A DNA stretch of 64,000 nucleotides from NCBI RefSeq assembly GCF_018987235.1, contig NZ_CP072197.1, forward strand, positions 310,001 through 374,000. Direction: 5' to 3'. Positions within the stretch are counted from its first letter, which is position 1; every line of letters starts with the position of its first letter. Below are positions 42,245-50,843 of this stretch, piece by piece. The position numbers were made by a program, and so were the translations under genes. This stretch comes from Lactobacillus crispatus (lineage in GTDB: Bacteria; Bacillota; Bacilli; Lactobacillales; Lactobacillaceae). Under the pieces are notes generated by a model. The model did no database searches. It was not told where the DNA came from and worked only from the letters and a program-made list of their open reading frames with translations.

Positions 42245-42340
42245 TTATCCATGAAAGTGAGAATAAGCGTAAAGATGATGGCGCAAGCTTAGTCTAGCTT
42301 AGATGATAAAAATCATCCCTCTTCATGGGTGATTTTTTTT
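42245..42340 (+). promoter_or_regulatory. Possible attenuator before the ecf operon
   Basis: The terminator (AAAATCATCCC / GGGTGATTTT) has its loop and 3' arm complementary to an upstream block: CCATGAA (42249-42255) can pair with TTCATGG (42322-42328), which would break the terminator. A direct repeat AGCTTAG (42286 and 42296 region) lies between. This is the geometry of an antiterminator, but the leader matches no riboswitch or T-box consensus I know. Regulation is inference. Confidence 0.4.
42308..42340 (+). terminator. Terminator after rplQ
   Basis: Eleven-base-pair stem AAAATCATCCC / GGGTGATTTTT with loop TCTTCAT and eight Ts. Confidence 0.88.
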
Positions 42341-42395
42341 GCTCTTTTTTTCTGTTACAATTGCTAATAAGCGATTTAAGAAAGGAAGTGGAAAA

Positions 42396-43247
42396 ATGCC
42401 AGTAGATAGTGCTGTTGAATTTAAGGATGTCTCATTTACCTATCCCGATACTAAAAAAGCGATTCTTGATCAGATTAGTTTTAAAATAAAAAGAGGTTCC
42501 TGGACATCTTTGATAGGTCACAACGGTAGCGGTAAGTCCACAATTTCTAAATTAATTAATGGGTTACTTTTGCCTGATTCTGCTAATAATTCTAGAATCA
42601 CTGTTTTAGGAATGACGTTAAATCAAAAGACAGTCTGGGATGTTAGGGAAAAAGTCGGTATTGTATTTCAGAATCCAGATAATCAGTTTGTTGGAGCTAC
42701 TGTTGGCGATGATGTTGCTTTTGGGCTTGAGAATAGAGCTGTTCCTCGGGAGCAAATGGTAAAAATAGTCAGAAAAGTTTTAGCAGACGTTGGAATGCTG
42801 GATTATATAGATGCAGAGCCAGCTAATCTTTCTGGTGGACAAAAGCAAAGAGTAGCAATTGCAGGTATTCTTGCCGTAGAACCGAAAATTATTATTTTAG
42901 ATGAATCAACTTCGATGCTTGATCCTAAGGGGAGAGAGCAGGTGCTAAAAATTATTAAGTATTTAAAGAAAGAGAAGAATTTGACAGTTATTTCGATTAC
43001 ACATGACATTGATGAGGCTAATATGGCTGATGATGTGATCGTCTTAAATGATGGCAAGATTTTAGCTCAAGGAACTCCAACGGAAATTTTTAGTAAAACT
43101 GAAATGTTGCAAGAAATAGGGCTAGACATTCCATTTGTACAAAAATTAATAAATAAATTAAATGAAGTGGGAATTTCTGTACCTAAAAATATAAAAACGA
43201 AAGATGAGTTGAAACAATATCTATGTCAATTAAATTTGAAAAAGTAA
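42396..43247 (+). CDS. ecfA1: Energy-coupling factor transporter ATPase EcfA1
   Basis: One of two ATPases of the group II ECF vitamin/micronutrient transporter shared by many S-components. 283 residues from ATG 42396 behind AAAGGAAGTGG. Walker [10 protein letters not shown] at 41-49, Q-loop [11 protein letters not shown], signature [13 protein letters not shown] and Walker [13 protein letters not shown]. An in-frame start at 42339 lies in the terminator tail and is rejected. The 25-base overlap with ecfA2 suggests coupled translation. Confidence 0.95.
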   Translation: MPVDSAVEFKDVSFTYPDTKKAILDQISFKIKRGSWTSLIGHNGSGKSTISKLINGLLLPDSANNSRITVLGMTLNQKTVWDVREKVGIVFQNPDNQFVGATVGDDVAFGLENRAVPREQMVKIVRKVLADVGMLDYIDAEPANLSGGQKQRVAIAGILAVEPKIIILDESTSMLDPKGREQVLKIIKYLKKEKNLTVISITHDIDEANMADDVIVLNDGKILAQGTPTEIFSKTEMLQEIGLDIPFVQKLINKLNEVGISVPKNIKTKDELKQYLCQLNLKK

Positions 43248-44068
43248 ATTATATCTATTCTCCCGGAACTTCAATGGAGAAAAAAGGATTAGATAATGTT
43301 TCATTTGAATTAACTGAAAATAGTTTTGTTGCATTGGTAGGTCATACCGGTAGTGGTAAGTCGACTTTGATGCAGCATTTTAATGCATTACTGAAGCCGA
43401 GTTCAGGAACAATTGATATTGCTGGTTATCATATTACTGCTCAAACAGGAAATAAGAATTTGAAAAAGTTACGCAAGCGGGTTAGTTTGGTTTTTCAGTT
43501 TCCTGAAGCACAGCTTTTTGAAAATACTGTGCTTGAAGACATTGAATTTGGTCCTAAAAATTTTGGAGCAACCGATGATGAAGCTAAAAGTAAAGCTTTG
43601 AAATGGTTGAAGCGAGTAGGATTGGATGAATCGCTAGCAAATAAGTCGCCATTTGAGTTATCTGGAGGACAAATGCGGCGTGTTGCAATTGCTGGGGTAA
43701 TGGCTGATGAACCAGAAATTTTATGCTTAGATGAGCCAGCAGCGGGGTTAGATCCTAAGTCTCGTAAGGAAATGATGAAATTATTTGTTGATTATCAAAA
43801 AGCAGGTCATACTGTAATCTTGGTTACGCATAATATGGATGATGTGGTCGAATATGCAGATGATGTTTTAGTTATGGAACATGGTAAATTAATTAGACAT
43901 GATGCGCCTAAGTCGATTTTTACTAATAAAAACTGGCTAGAAAAGCACTATTTGAGTGAACCAACGGCTAGTCTTTTTGCCTCAGATTTGACGAACTTTA
44001 ACTTTAAAGATAAACCGTTAACACTGGATCAGCTTGTTAATGAAATTAAGAAAAATTTGCGAGGGTAG
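43223..44068 (+). CDS. ecfA2: Energy-coupling factor transporter ATPase EcfA2
   Basis: Second ECF ATPase, 281 residues. Walker [11 protein letters not shown]-loop [20 protein letters not shown], signature [13 protein letters not shown] and Walker [12 protein letters not shown]. The heterodimer partner is ecfA1, whose gene it overlaps by 25 bases. ecfT follows after three bases. Confidence 0.95.
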   Translation: MSIKFEKVNYIYSPGTSMEKKGLDNVSFELTENSFVALVGHTGSGKSTLMQHFNALLKPSSGTIDIAGYHITAQTGNKNLKKLRKRVSLVFQFPEAQLFENTVLEDIEFGPKNFGATDDEAKSKALKWLKRVGLDESLANKSPFELSGGQMRRVAIAGVMADEPEILCLDEPAAGLDPKSRKEMMKLFVDYQKAGHTVILVTHNMDDVVEYADDVLVMEHGKLIRHDAPKSIFTNKNWLEKHYLSEPTASLFASDLTNFNFKDKPLTLDQLVNEIKKNLRG

Positions 44069-44071
44069 TTT

Positions 44072-44869
44072 ATGAGTAAGATAATTGTAGGACGTTATAT
44101 TCCGGGAGATTCTCTTATTTATAAAATGGATCCTCGGAGTAAATTATTAGTTACCATATTATTTATATTGGCTATCTTTTTAGCTAATAATTCAATAACT
44201 TATGCGATTGTGACCATTTTTTGCTTCTTAGCTGTAGTTGCTACAGGATTAAATGCAAAAGTATTTTGGGATGGCGTTAAGCCTTTGATTGGTTTAATTT
44301 TCTTTACGTCGCTTTTGCAATTGTTTTTTATGACTGGTGGTCATATTTATTGGCATTGGTGGATTTTTTCATTATCTAGCTATGGTTTGATTAATGCAAT
44401 CTATATTTTTATTCGTTTTACATTAATTATTTTAATTTCAACAGTAATGACAGTTACTACAATGCCACTTGAAATTGCTGATGCGATGGAATGGCTGCTT
44501 AAGCCGCTTAAGTTGTTTAAAGTGCCGGTGGATAAAATTGCGTTAGTAATTTCAATTGCGCTTCGTTTTGTACCGACTTTGTTTGATGAGACTTTTAAAA
44601 TTATGAATGCGCAAAGATCACGTGGAGCGGACTTCAATGACGGTGGTTTAATTCAACGTGCTAAGGCAATTACGCCCATTTTGGTTCCGTTGTTTATTCA
44701 GTCTTTAGAAACGGCAATTGATTTATCTACAGCAATGGAATCACGTGGTTATCGTAGTAGTGAAGGACGAACTAAATATCGCGTTTTAAGTTGGTCAAAA
44801 TATGATTTAATTGCATTATTTTATTTTGTACTGTTAGTCGGATTGCTATTAATTTTTAGGACACATTAG
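44072..44869 (+). CDS. ecfT: Energy-coupling factor transporter transmembrane protein EcfT
   Basis: Transmembrane scaffold of the ECF module. The 265 residues give several hydrophobic helices and the two coupling-helix motifs with [13 protein letters not shown] and AMESRGYRS, which in this family contact the two ATPases. No S-component is encoded nearby, as expected for the shared group II module. truA follows four bases after. Confidence 0.95.
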   Translation: MSKIIVGRYIPGDSLIYKMDPRSKLLVTILFILAIFLANNSITYAIVTIFCFLAVVATGLNAKVFWDGVKPLIGLIFFTSLLQLFFMTGGHIYWHWWIFSLSSYGLINAIYIFIRFTLIILISTVMTVTTMPLEIADAMEWLLKPLKLFKVPVDKIALVISIALRFVPTLFDETFKIMNAQRSRGADFNDGGLIQRAKAITPILVPLFIQSLETAIDLSTAMESRGYRSSEGRTKYRVLSWSKYDLIALFYFVLLVGLLLIFRTH

Positions 44870-44873
44870 AAAT

Positions 44874-45662
44874 ATGACAACAAGATATAAAATGACGATG
44901 GCTTATGATGGTCATCTTTTTCATGGCTTTCAACTTCAACCAGACCAGCGAACTGTTCAGGGGACAATTGAAGATGCGTTGAAGAAAATGACTAAGGGGC
45001 AGCGTGTGATTGTGCAGGGGTCAGGTAGAACTGATGCCGGTGTACATGCGGTTGGACAGGTAATTCATTTTGATTATCCTGGTAAAACTATTCCAGCCAA
45101 TCGAATGATTTTGGCAATGAATTCTATGATGCCAACCGATATTATCTTTGATGATTGCCAAATTGTTGATGAGAATTTTCATGCGCGTTATTCGATTAAG
45201 GGAAAATGGTATCGCTATCGTGTTAGTTTAGATCATTTTGTTAATCCTTTTAAGCGTTTTTATACTGGTCATTTTCCGTATCCATTAGATATTGAAAAAA
45301 TGCAGGTTGCAGCTCAGGACTTATTGGGTAAGCACGATTTTACCAGTTTTGCGGCCAGCGGTGGTCAAATTGAAGATAAAGTTCGGACCATTTATTATGT
45401 AAACATTACTAAAGACGAAAAAGAAAATGAAGTAATTTTTGATTTTATTGGTTCAGGGTTTTTGTATAATATGGTACGGATTATGGTAGCGGCGCTACTG
45501 GAAATTGGTAATGATCGTAGGCCAATTCATGACTTGCAACGAGTAATTGCTGCCAAGGATCGTCAAGAGGTAAGACAAACTGCTCATGCGAGTGGTTTGT
45601 ACCTTTATCATGTTTTTTACGATGAAATTCCACAAAAATATCGTTTAGACCAGCATTTATAA
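44874..45662 (+). CDS. truA: tRNA pseudouridine(38-40) synthase TruA
   Basis: Makes pseudouridine at positions 38-40 of tRNA anticodon arms. 262 residues. The catalytic Asp54 lies in [14 protein letters not shown]; conserved HDFTSFAA and [10 protein letters not shown] are present. The order ecfA1-ecfA2-ecfT-truA-rplM-rpsI is standard in Firmicutes. Confidence 0.95.
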   Translation: MTTRYKMTMAYDGHLFHGFQLQPDQRTVQGTIEDALKKMTKGQRVIVQGSGRTDAGVHAVGQVIHFDYPGKTIPANRMILAMNSMMPTDIIFDDCQIVDENFHARYSIKGKWYRYRVSLDHFVNPFKRFYTGHFPYPLDIEKMQVAAQDLLGKHDFTSFAASGGQIEDKVRTIYYVNITKDEKENEVIFDFIGSGFLYNMVRIMVAALLEIGNDRRPIHDLQRVIAAKDRQEVRQTAHASGLYLYHVFYDEIPQKYRLDQHL

Positions 45663-45766
45663 TTGACTTTTTCTCTAAAAGGACGTACTCTAGTATAGTA
45701 TGTTTGTCCACGATAGGCCCCGGAAACTTATTGTTTTCAAACTGCAAATAAACGGAGGAATTTAAA
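45663..45766 (+). promoter_or_regulatory. Promoter/leader region of rplM-rpsI (possible L13 leader)
   Basis: Candidate boxes include TTGACT (45663-45668) and TATAGT (45694-45699), but their spacing of 25 is wrong, so the start is uncertain. Nested complementary blocks GGAC ... GTCC and TACT ... AGTA lie at 45681-45709, and GGCCCCGG follows at 45716-45723. An autoregulatory L13 leader is known in low-G+C Gram-positives; identity here is not verified. Confidence 0.4.
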
Positions 45767-46210
45767 TTGCGTACTACACCATTAGCAAAATCTAGTGAAA
45801 TCGAACGTAAGTGGTACATTATTGATGCAACTGACGTAACTCTTGGTCGTCTTTCTGCAGCTGTTGCCACTATTTTGAGAGGTAAGAACAAGCCTCAATA
45901 CACACCTAATGTTGATACTGGTGATAACGTTATCGTTATCAACGCATCAAAGATTAGATTGACTGGTAAAAAGGCTTCAGACAAGTTCTACTACCACCAC
46001 TCATCATGGCGTGGCGGCTTGAAGGCCGTATCTTACGGTGAATTGCTTGCTAATAACCCAGTTAAGATGGTTGAAATCTCAGTTAAGGGTATGCTTCCAA
46101 AGAACACTCTTGGTCACCATGAATTCATGAAGATGCATGTTTATGCTGGCGAAGACCACAAGCACGAAGCACAAAAGCCTGAAAAGTTAGATATTAACAA
46201 ATTAATCTAG
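45767..46210 (+). CDS. rplM: 50S ribosomal protein L13
   Basis: Early-assembly 50S protein, 147 residues, with [20 protein letters not shown] and [23 protein letters not shown] start eight bases after CGGAGGA. Co-transcribed with rpsI, eleven bases downstream. Confidence 0.98.
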   Translation: MRTTPLAKSSEIERKWYIIDATDVTLGRLSAAVATILRGKNKPQYTPNVDTGDNVIVINASKIRLTGKKASDKFYYHHSSWRGGLKAVSYGELLANNPVKMVEISVKGMLPKNTLGHHEFMKMHVYAGEDHKHEAQKPEKLDINKLI

Positions 46211-46221
46211 GAGGTTATACA

Positions 46222-46617
46222 ATGGCACAACAAGCTGCATACACAGGTACTGGTCGCCGCAAGGATTCAGTTGCGCGTGTTCGTTTAGTACCAGGTAACG
46301 GTAAGATCACTGTTAACGATAAAGATGTTGATCAATACATTCCATTCCCTAACTTGGTTAAGGACTTGAAGCAACCATTAACATTAACTGAAACTGAAGG
46401 TCAATACGACATTCACGTTAATGTTAACGGTGGTGGTTTCTCAGGTCAAGCTGGGGCTATCCGTCTTGGTATCGCTCGTGCTCTTCTTGAAGTAGACCCA
46501 GACTTCCGTGGTCCACTTAAGAAGGCAGGTTTCTTAACCCGTGACCCAAGAATGAAGGAAAGAAAGAAGCCAGGTTTGAAGAAAGCCCGTAAAGCTTCAC
46601 AATTCTCAAAGCGTTAA
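46222..46617 (+). CDS. rpsI: 30S ribosomal protein S9
   Basis: Its C-terminal tail reaches P-site tRNA. The 131 residues contain [20 protein letters not shown], the conserved [19 protein letters not shown] and the tail [12 protein letters not shown], with terminal Lys-Arg as usual. RBS TAGGAGG. A terminator follows. Confidence 0.98.
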   Translation: MAQQAAYTGTGRRKDSVARVRLVPGNGKITVNDKDVDQYIPFPNLVKDLKQPLTLTETEGQYDIHVNVNGGGFSGQAGAIRLGIARALLEVDPDFRGPLKKAGFLTRDPRMKERKKPGLKKARKASQFSKR

Positions 46618-46644
46618 TCTTTGGATTTTACGTTTATATACAAG

Positions 46645-46675
46645 AAAAAGCATCGCGAAAAGCGATGCTTTTTTT
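46645..46675 (+). terminator. Terminator after rpsI
   Basis: Stem AAAAGCATCGC / GCGATGCTTTT with loop GAAAA and a long T run. Confidence 0.9.
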
Positions 46676-46770
46676 GTGGAGGTTACTATGCACATATAAG
46701 CATCTAGTACAAATAATATATTCTACAACTTCTAAAAAACTTAACCAATTTACATTTTAAGCAACTTTTT

Positions 46771-46783
46771 CTTAAATTGTTTT
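46771..46783 (+). repeat. Left 13-bp direct repeat flanking the IS30 element
   Basis: CTTAAATTGTTTT, identical to 47948-47960 and directly abutting the left inverted repeat. Probably the target duplication. Confidence 0.75.
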
Positions 46784-47947
46784 CCTGAATTGTCAAATTA
46801 AGTGCAACAGTTAGGCTATGAGGAAATATATTGCTTGAAGAGTTCTTCTGCTGTGTGATATTGAAGGATTCGACGATGTTTGCGGTTAATGGCATCAGTT
46901 GCCTGTTGAACATAAGCAGCTGACTTATCTTTCATGCTTTTGCCTTTAGGGAAGAATTGACGCAGAAGTCCATTGCAGTTCTCATTGGTGCCTCTTTCCC
47001 ATGGAGAATATGGGTGGGCGAAGTAGATCTGGCAGCCTTTGATCTTGGTCATATCCGCAAACTCAGAGCCATTGTCAAACGTGATCGATTTAAACCAGGC
47101 AGGATGTCTGTCAATCTCATTTTGAAGCAGCCTTTGGCATGTGCTTGCCCGATAGTCAGGAATCTTGATAACTACTTCAAAGCGTGTGGTTCTTTCGGTC
47201 AAAGTCATTAAAGCAGGCTGATTCTTGCGTCTGACGCCTTTAACCAGATCTCCTTCCCAGTGCAGCGGCGTTTTTCTGTCTTCAATCTCTTTAGGACGCT
47301 GTTCAATGGAATTGCCAAGATTCTTCTTGTGCAAAGCATGACCGCTCTGGCCGTGATGACGCTTGTTCCTGCGTCTTTTGAGCTTCATAGGCAGATCAAT
47401 ATTGCTTATGTCCAGCAAGCCCTGATCAATATAGCGATAGACAGTTGGTGTGCTGGGACAAGGGTAGCCTGGCATAGTCCTTTTGAATTCACCAACGAAT
47501 TCATCGATGCTGGTGGCATCAAATTTAGCTTTGAAGCGTCTGGAGAGCATTCTCAAAAAGACAGCATAATGCTTCAATGGATTGCGCTGATAGCAGTTTT
47601 TGCGACGCTTCTCATAATAAAGCTGTGCAGTATCAGCGTAATAGTGCTCATACAATAAATAGCTGCTGTCTCTTTGCAGGACGCTTCCGCGTTTGATTTC
47701 GCGACTGATTGTCGACTTATGGCAGCCGACTTCTTGAGCGATAACAGTACGGGAAGTTATGCCGGAATCCAGCATTGCTTGAATTTGTCCACGTTGTACG
47801 CTGGTTAATTGATGATAGTGCTTAGAAATGCTAGAATTTGAATTGGTCATGAAGATCTTCCTTTCTTGATTTTTCGTCACTTCAAGTTTAGGTCTTCATG
47901 GCCTTTTTGTTTAACACTTGGTGTTGCACTTCAATTTTAAATCCGGG
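46784..47947 (-). mobile_element. IS30-family insertion sequence
   Basis: The element is 1164 bp. The ends are imperfect inverted repeats of about 26 bases (46784-46809 and 47922-47947) with 19 of 26 matches, the inner ten (AAGTGCAACA) being perfect and the outer ends CCTGAATT / CCCGGATT. Direct repeats of 13 bp flank it exactly. One transposase gene, on the minus strand, fills the element. Base composition is visibly richer in G+C than the neighbours, suggesting recent transfer, perhaps from a higher-G+C lactobacillus. It lies between rpsI and a secreted-protein gene and disrupts neither reading frame. Confidence 0.88.
46816..47850 (-). CDS. IS30-family transposase
   Basis: DDE transposase of 344 residues from the ATG at 47850, preceded on the minus strand by AGAAAGGAAG; a start at 47880 in frame would precede that RBS. 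The N-terminal helix-turn-helix reads YHQLTSVQRGQIQAMLDSG and GCHKSTISREIKRGS, typical of the family. The catalytic core shows HWEGDLVKG (first Asp), SITFDNGSEF (second Asp) and GTNENCNGLLRQFFPKG (Glu). It is full length and looks active. Codon choice (CTG, CGG, GCC-like) differs from the surrounding A+T-rich housekeeping genes. Confidence 0.95.
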   Translation of the reverse strand: MTNSNSSISKHYHQLTSVQRGQIQAMLDSGITSRTVIAQEVGCHKSTISREIKRGSVLQRDSSYLLYEHYYADTAQLYYEKRRKNCYQRNPLKHYAVFLRMLSRRFKAKFDATSIDEFVGEFKRTMPGYPCPSTPTVYRYIDQGLLDISNIDLPMKLKRRRNKRHHGQSGHALHKKNLGNSIEQRPKEIEDRKTPLHWEGDLVKGVRRKNQPALMTLTERTTRFEVVIKIPDYRASTCQRLLQNEIDRHPAWFKSITFDNGSEFADMTKIKGCQIYFAHPYSPWERGTNENCNGLLRQFFPKGKSMKDKSAAYVQQATDAINRKHRRILQYHTAEELFKQYISS

Positions 47948-47960
47948 CTTAAATTGTTTT
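47948..47960 (+). repeat. Right 13-bp direct repeat flanking the IS30 element
   Basis: CTTAAATTGTTTT, second copy, immediately after the right inverted repeat. Confidence 0.75.
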
Positions 47961-48044
47961 TTACTTGATAACCATATTTTGTTCAAACTATTCGCGTATT
48001 CTATTACTCAATCGATAGGACGAACAAAGAAAGGAATTATCAAG

Positions 48045-49523
48045 ATGAAGAATAAAAATAAAGTTAAACTACTAACAACAGCGACATTGCTTACTACTTT
48101 TTTAATCAATACAGGGATTCAGTCATCTAATCAAATAGAAAATAATACTGCACAAGCAGCGACAAATAAGAAAAAAACTAAACCATCGGGGCAAAAGCCT
48201 AATGGTAAGTCTGGTAAGGGTGGTCCAAATACTCAATCATATGATTATAAGGGTACTTTAAAAGCTTCGCTTAATGTAAAATCTGGTACTACTAAGGTTG
48301 GCAAGAAGACAATTACTAATAACAAGACTGATCAAAATGTAGCTCTTGTACAAAAGAATGGTAAATTGAGTTTAGATGGTACTAAACTGAAGAAAACGGT
48401 CAATTCTAAAAATGATGATAGTGCTAATTTCTATGGTTTAGACTCAATTTTATTGGCAAACGGTAAAAATGCGGTTGCGACAGTTAAAAATGCTACTTTA
48501 ACTTCTAAAGCAACAGGTGCTAATGGTGTTTTTGCCACTAACAAAGGTACCGTTAATGTATCAAATACCCAGATTAAGACTACAGGAAAAGCCAATTCAA
48601 GAGGCTTAGATGCAACTTACGGTGGTAAGATCAATGCCAATAAGGTAAAGATCTCAACTAAAGGTGATCACTCGGCAGCAGTTGCAACTGATCGTGGTGG
48701 TGGTACAGTCACAGTTAAAAATGCTAAAGTAACTACTAAAGGTACGGGATCACCTCTAGCATATTCAACAGGTACTATCAATTTTAATAATGTGACCGGT
48801 ACTGCAAGTGGTAGCCAAATCGCTGGGATGGAAGGCTACAATAAGATTTCATTAGTAAATTCCGACTTAACGTCAACCAATAACAAAATTTCAGGTTCTG
48901 ATCCAATTAAGAATGGTGTGATTATTTATCAATCAACTTCTGGGGATGCAGAAACGTCATCAAGTAAGAGTGCAGATTTCCAAGCTAAGGACTCTACTTT
49001 AAAAACCTCGATTACTAGTGGTGCAATGTTTTACGTAACTAACACTACAGGCAAAATCACTTTAGAAAATACTAAACTGAATTTTAATAATAGCAAAGTA
49101 GATTTATTAAATGTAGCCGGTAATAATTCTAATGGTTGGGGTACTAAGGGTAAAAATGGTGGTCATGTAACTCTGACAGCTAAAAACCAAACCCTAAAAG
49201 GTAATATTGTAGTCGATAGCATTTCAAGTGCTAATGTGAAGTTGACAGATGATTCAACTTACACTGGCAAAACTAGTATTGTGGCTAACAAATATGCTAC
49301 AAGTTCATCCAAGAGCAAGACACCATTGACTATCAGCGTTGGGTCAAATTCAAAATGGATAGTTACAGGTAACTCAACTGTCACAAATTTAAATTTAGCT
49401 GATGGTGGTGAGATCGTCGATTCTCGAGGAAACAAAGTAACAATTATTGCTAATGGTAAAACTGTTCAAAAGGGTACAAGTTCCTATGCAGTAACAGTAA
49501 AAGGAAGCTTTACAACTAATTAA
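48045..49523 (+). CDS. Secreted beta-helix protein of a widespread uncharacterised family
   Basis: 492 residues from ATG 48045 behind AAAGGAA. A signal peptide (about 1-38, hydrophobic LLTTATLLTTFLINTG, site near AQAA) is followed by a Lys/Gly-rich linker (KKTKPSGQKPNGKSGKGG). The rest is a Thr/Asn/Gly-rich repeat of beta-strand coils, as in right-handed beta-helices. Recurrent blocks are FYGLDSI, GANGVFATNKGTVNVS, SRGLDATYGGKI, HSAAVATDRGGGTVTV, YQSTSGDAE, MFYVTNTTGKI, GTKGKNGGHV and GNIVVDSIS. I have seen this combination in many Firmicutes proteins without known function. No sortase motif, SLAP or binding domain is visible. The IS30 element ends 97 bases upstream, so its promoter may be rearranged. 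Adhesin or carbohydrate binding is a guess. Confidence 0.8.
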   Translation: MKNKNKVKLLTTATLLTTFLINTGIQSSNQIENNTAQAATNKKKTKPSGQKPNGKSGKGGPNTQSYDYKGTLKASLNVKSGTTKVGKKTITNNKTDQNVALVQKNGKLSLDGTKLKKTVNSKNDDSANFYGLDSILLANGKNAVATVKNATLTSKATGANGVFATNKGTVNVSNTQIKTTGKANSRGLDATYGGKINANKVKISTKGDHSAAVATDRGGGTVTVKNAKVTTKGTGSPLAYSTGTINFNNVTGTASGSQIAGMEGYNKISLVNSDLTSTNNKISGSDPIKNGVIIYQSTSGDAETSSSKSADFQAKDSTLKTSITSGAMFYVTNTTGKITLENTKLNFNNSKVDLLNVAGNNSNGWGTKGKNGGHVTLTAKNQTLKGNIVVDSISSANVKLTDDSTYTGKTSIVANKYATSSSKSKTPLTISVGSNSKWIVTGNSTVTNLNLADGGEIVDSRGNKVTIIANGKTVQKGTSSYAVTVKGSFTTN

Positions 49524-49618
49524 TAATAAAATCTCTAGATAATCTATTCTCACTAAACAGATTCATTTTCAAGCAGTATCAACTTGCAAAAAAACTATAA
49601 CTTAAATTTTTCTTCATT

Positions 49619-49646
49619 AAGGCATTCAATAGAGTGCCTTTTCTTT
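49619..49646 (+). terminator. Terminator after the beta-helix protein gene
   Basis: Stem AAGGCATTC / GAGTGCCTT with loop AATA and TTCTTTTT. The gap 49524-49744 otherwise holds only the next promoter. Confidence 0.7.
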
Positions 49647-49675
49647 TTGCAGAATAGTTATTTCCTGGGTAATAT

Positions 49676-49705
49676 TTGACGAAAAATGATATTTTTTGAT
49701 AAATT
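49676..49705 (+). promoter_or_regulatory. Candidate promoter of the GNAT gene
   Basis: TTGACG (49676-49681), 18-base spacer, TAAATT (49700-49705). Confidence 0.5.
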
Positions 49706-49744
49706 AGGAAATAATCAGGCAAATAAAGGAGTGGGACAATAATC

Positions 49745-50194
49745 ATGCAAATTAGAAAATACCAAGAGTCAGACTTTTCGACATTATGTGAAATACATGA
49801 TCCAGCCAGAAAACAGGAGCTTGCAGCGGCTAATTTAACCGCTGCATTTATCCCATTTAAAATTGCATCTCAAAAAGAGGGACTATTTGACGATTATCAA
49901 GTATATGTTGCTCAAAAAGATAAGACTACAGTGGGTTTTGTAGCCTTCAATGATGAAGAATTAGGCTGGCTATATGTAAAACCAGAATATCAGCATCAAG
50001 GAATTGGCAGTCAATTAATCGATTTCGCAATAAAAAATGCAGGAAGACCGTTCTATTTAGAAGTACTAGAAGGAAATCCTGCACAAAAATTATATTTAGC
50101 CAAAGGCTTTAAGACTATTCAACACGAAAGTGGTAAGATGCCAGGCAATGAGAGCTTTCATGTTGAAGTAGATTTGATGAAATATGAAAAATGA
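49745..50194 (+). CDS. GNAT family N-acetyltransferase
   Basis: Acetyl-CoA-dependent acetyltransferase of 149 residues; substrate unknown. Motif A is LGWLYVKPEYQHQGIGSQL with the QxxGIG pyrophosphate loop, and motif B is PFYLEVLEGNPAQKLYLAKG, which resembles RimI-like proteins. RBS AAAGGAG lies 12 bases upstream of the start. Single-gene unit with its own promoter, and a terminator shared with the convergent DJ-1 gene. Confidence 0.85.
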   Translation: MQIRKYQESDFSTLCEIHDPARKQELAAANLTAAFIPFKIASQKEGLFDDYQVYVAQKDKTTVGFVAFNDEELGWLYVKPEYQHQGIGSQLIDFAIKNAGRPFYLEVLEGNPAQKLYLAKGFKTIQHESGKMPGNESFHVEVDLMKYEK

Positions 50195-50222
50195 TTGGGC
50201 GATCAAACCCAATCATTTTTTA
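50191..50222 (+). terminator. Bidirectional terminator between GNAT and DJ-1 genes
   Basis: Stem ATGATTGGG / CCCAATCAT with T run on the + strand and A run (AAAA) on the other side. Confidence 0.8.
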
Positions 50223-50807
50223 TTACAAACTATCTTGAATATTATCGGCTAGGTAATTGTAGAGCATACCCTTCTTTAAGGCACTAGTGTCGACCCCTAA
50301 GGCTTCGGCAATTGCATAGGCAAAGGCCCAAGCGGTAGCAGGACCACGGCTTGTTAAAACTTTATGCTCTTTATCAGTAACGGTGATTTTCTCTGAAAAA
50401 TGAGCACTTGGGGCATCTTTTAAGCATTCTTCTTCAATGCCTGGATAACAAGTGAAGTCCGCATCTGCCAAAACACCATAGCGAGCAAGAGCGCGTGGAG
50501 CAGCACACATTGCGGCATCCCACTTGCCAGCTTCATGACGCTTAATCATCAGATCACGTAATTTTTCATTATCGCGTAAGTTAGCAGAACCAGTCATGCC
50601 TCCTGGAAAGGCAACCAAGTCATAATCTAATAAACTGTCATCTACAACCTTGTCACAAGTGATTTCAATATGATGGTCACCATCTACTTTTTTACTTGTT
50701 AAACCTACCATATCGCATTCAACATTAAGTCTACGCAATACGTCAACAACGCTTAAACCTTCGACTTCTTCGCAACCGTCTGCAAATACTACAGCAACTT
50801 TTGTCAT
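50223..50807 (-). CDS. DJ-1/PfpI family protein
   Basis: Class I glutamine-amidotransferase-like protein of the DJ-1/YajL group, 194 residues. The nucleophile elbow Cys101 is in WDAAMCAAPRALARYG, and the acidic partner is in GCEEVEGLSVVDVLRR. FPGGMTGSANLRD and SRGPATAWAFAYAIAEALG are also diagnostic. Roles proposed for the group include protein deglycase, glyoxalase and chaperone; none can be chosen from sequence. ATG start behind AAAGGA on the minus strand. Confidence 0.88.
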   Translation of the reverse strand: MTKVAVVFADGCEEVEGLSVVDVLRRLNVECDMVGLTSKKVDGDHHIEITCDKVVDDSLLDYDLVAFPGGMTGSANLRDNEKLRDLMIKRHEAGKWDAAMCAAPRALARYGVLADADFTCYPGIEEECLKDAPSAHFSEKITVTDKEHKVLTSRGPATAWAFAYAIAEALGVDTSALKKGMLYNYLADNIQDSL

Positions 50808-50843
50808 AAAATCATCCTTTCTATAACTATTTTAATTATCTAC

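Noticed and set aside
42245..42340. T-box or known riboswitch
   Set aside because: No T-box sequence (GGGTGGNACCGCG-like) and no specifier stem; only a generic terminator and complementary blocks are visible.
42339..42395. Upstream start for ecfA1
   Set aside because: It is within the terminator T run; AAAGGAAGTGG fits the ATG at 42396.
45481..45891. 136-residue minus-strand frame across truA and rplM
   Set aside because: Shadow of the two real genes; no RBS and no recognisable protein features.
46257..47658. Plus-strand frames inside the IS30 element
   Set aside because: They run opposite to the transposase and are shadows of its DDE coding sequence.
47898..48044. Longer reading frame adding 49 residues to the beta-helix protein
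   Set aside because: It begins inside the IS30 element and has no RBS; the ATG at 48045 has an RBS and a proper signal peptide.
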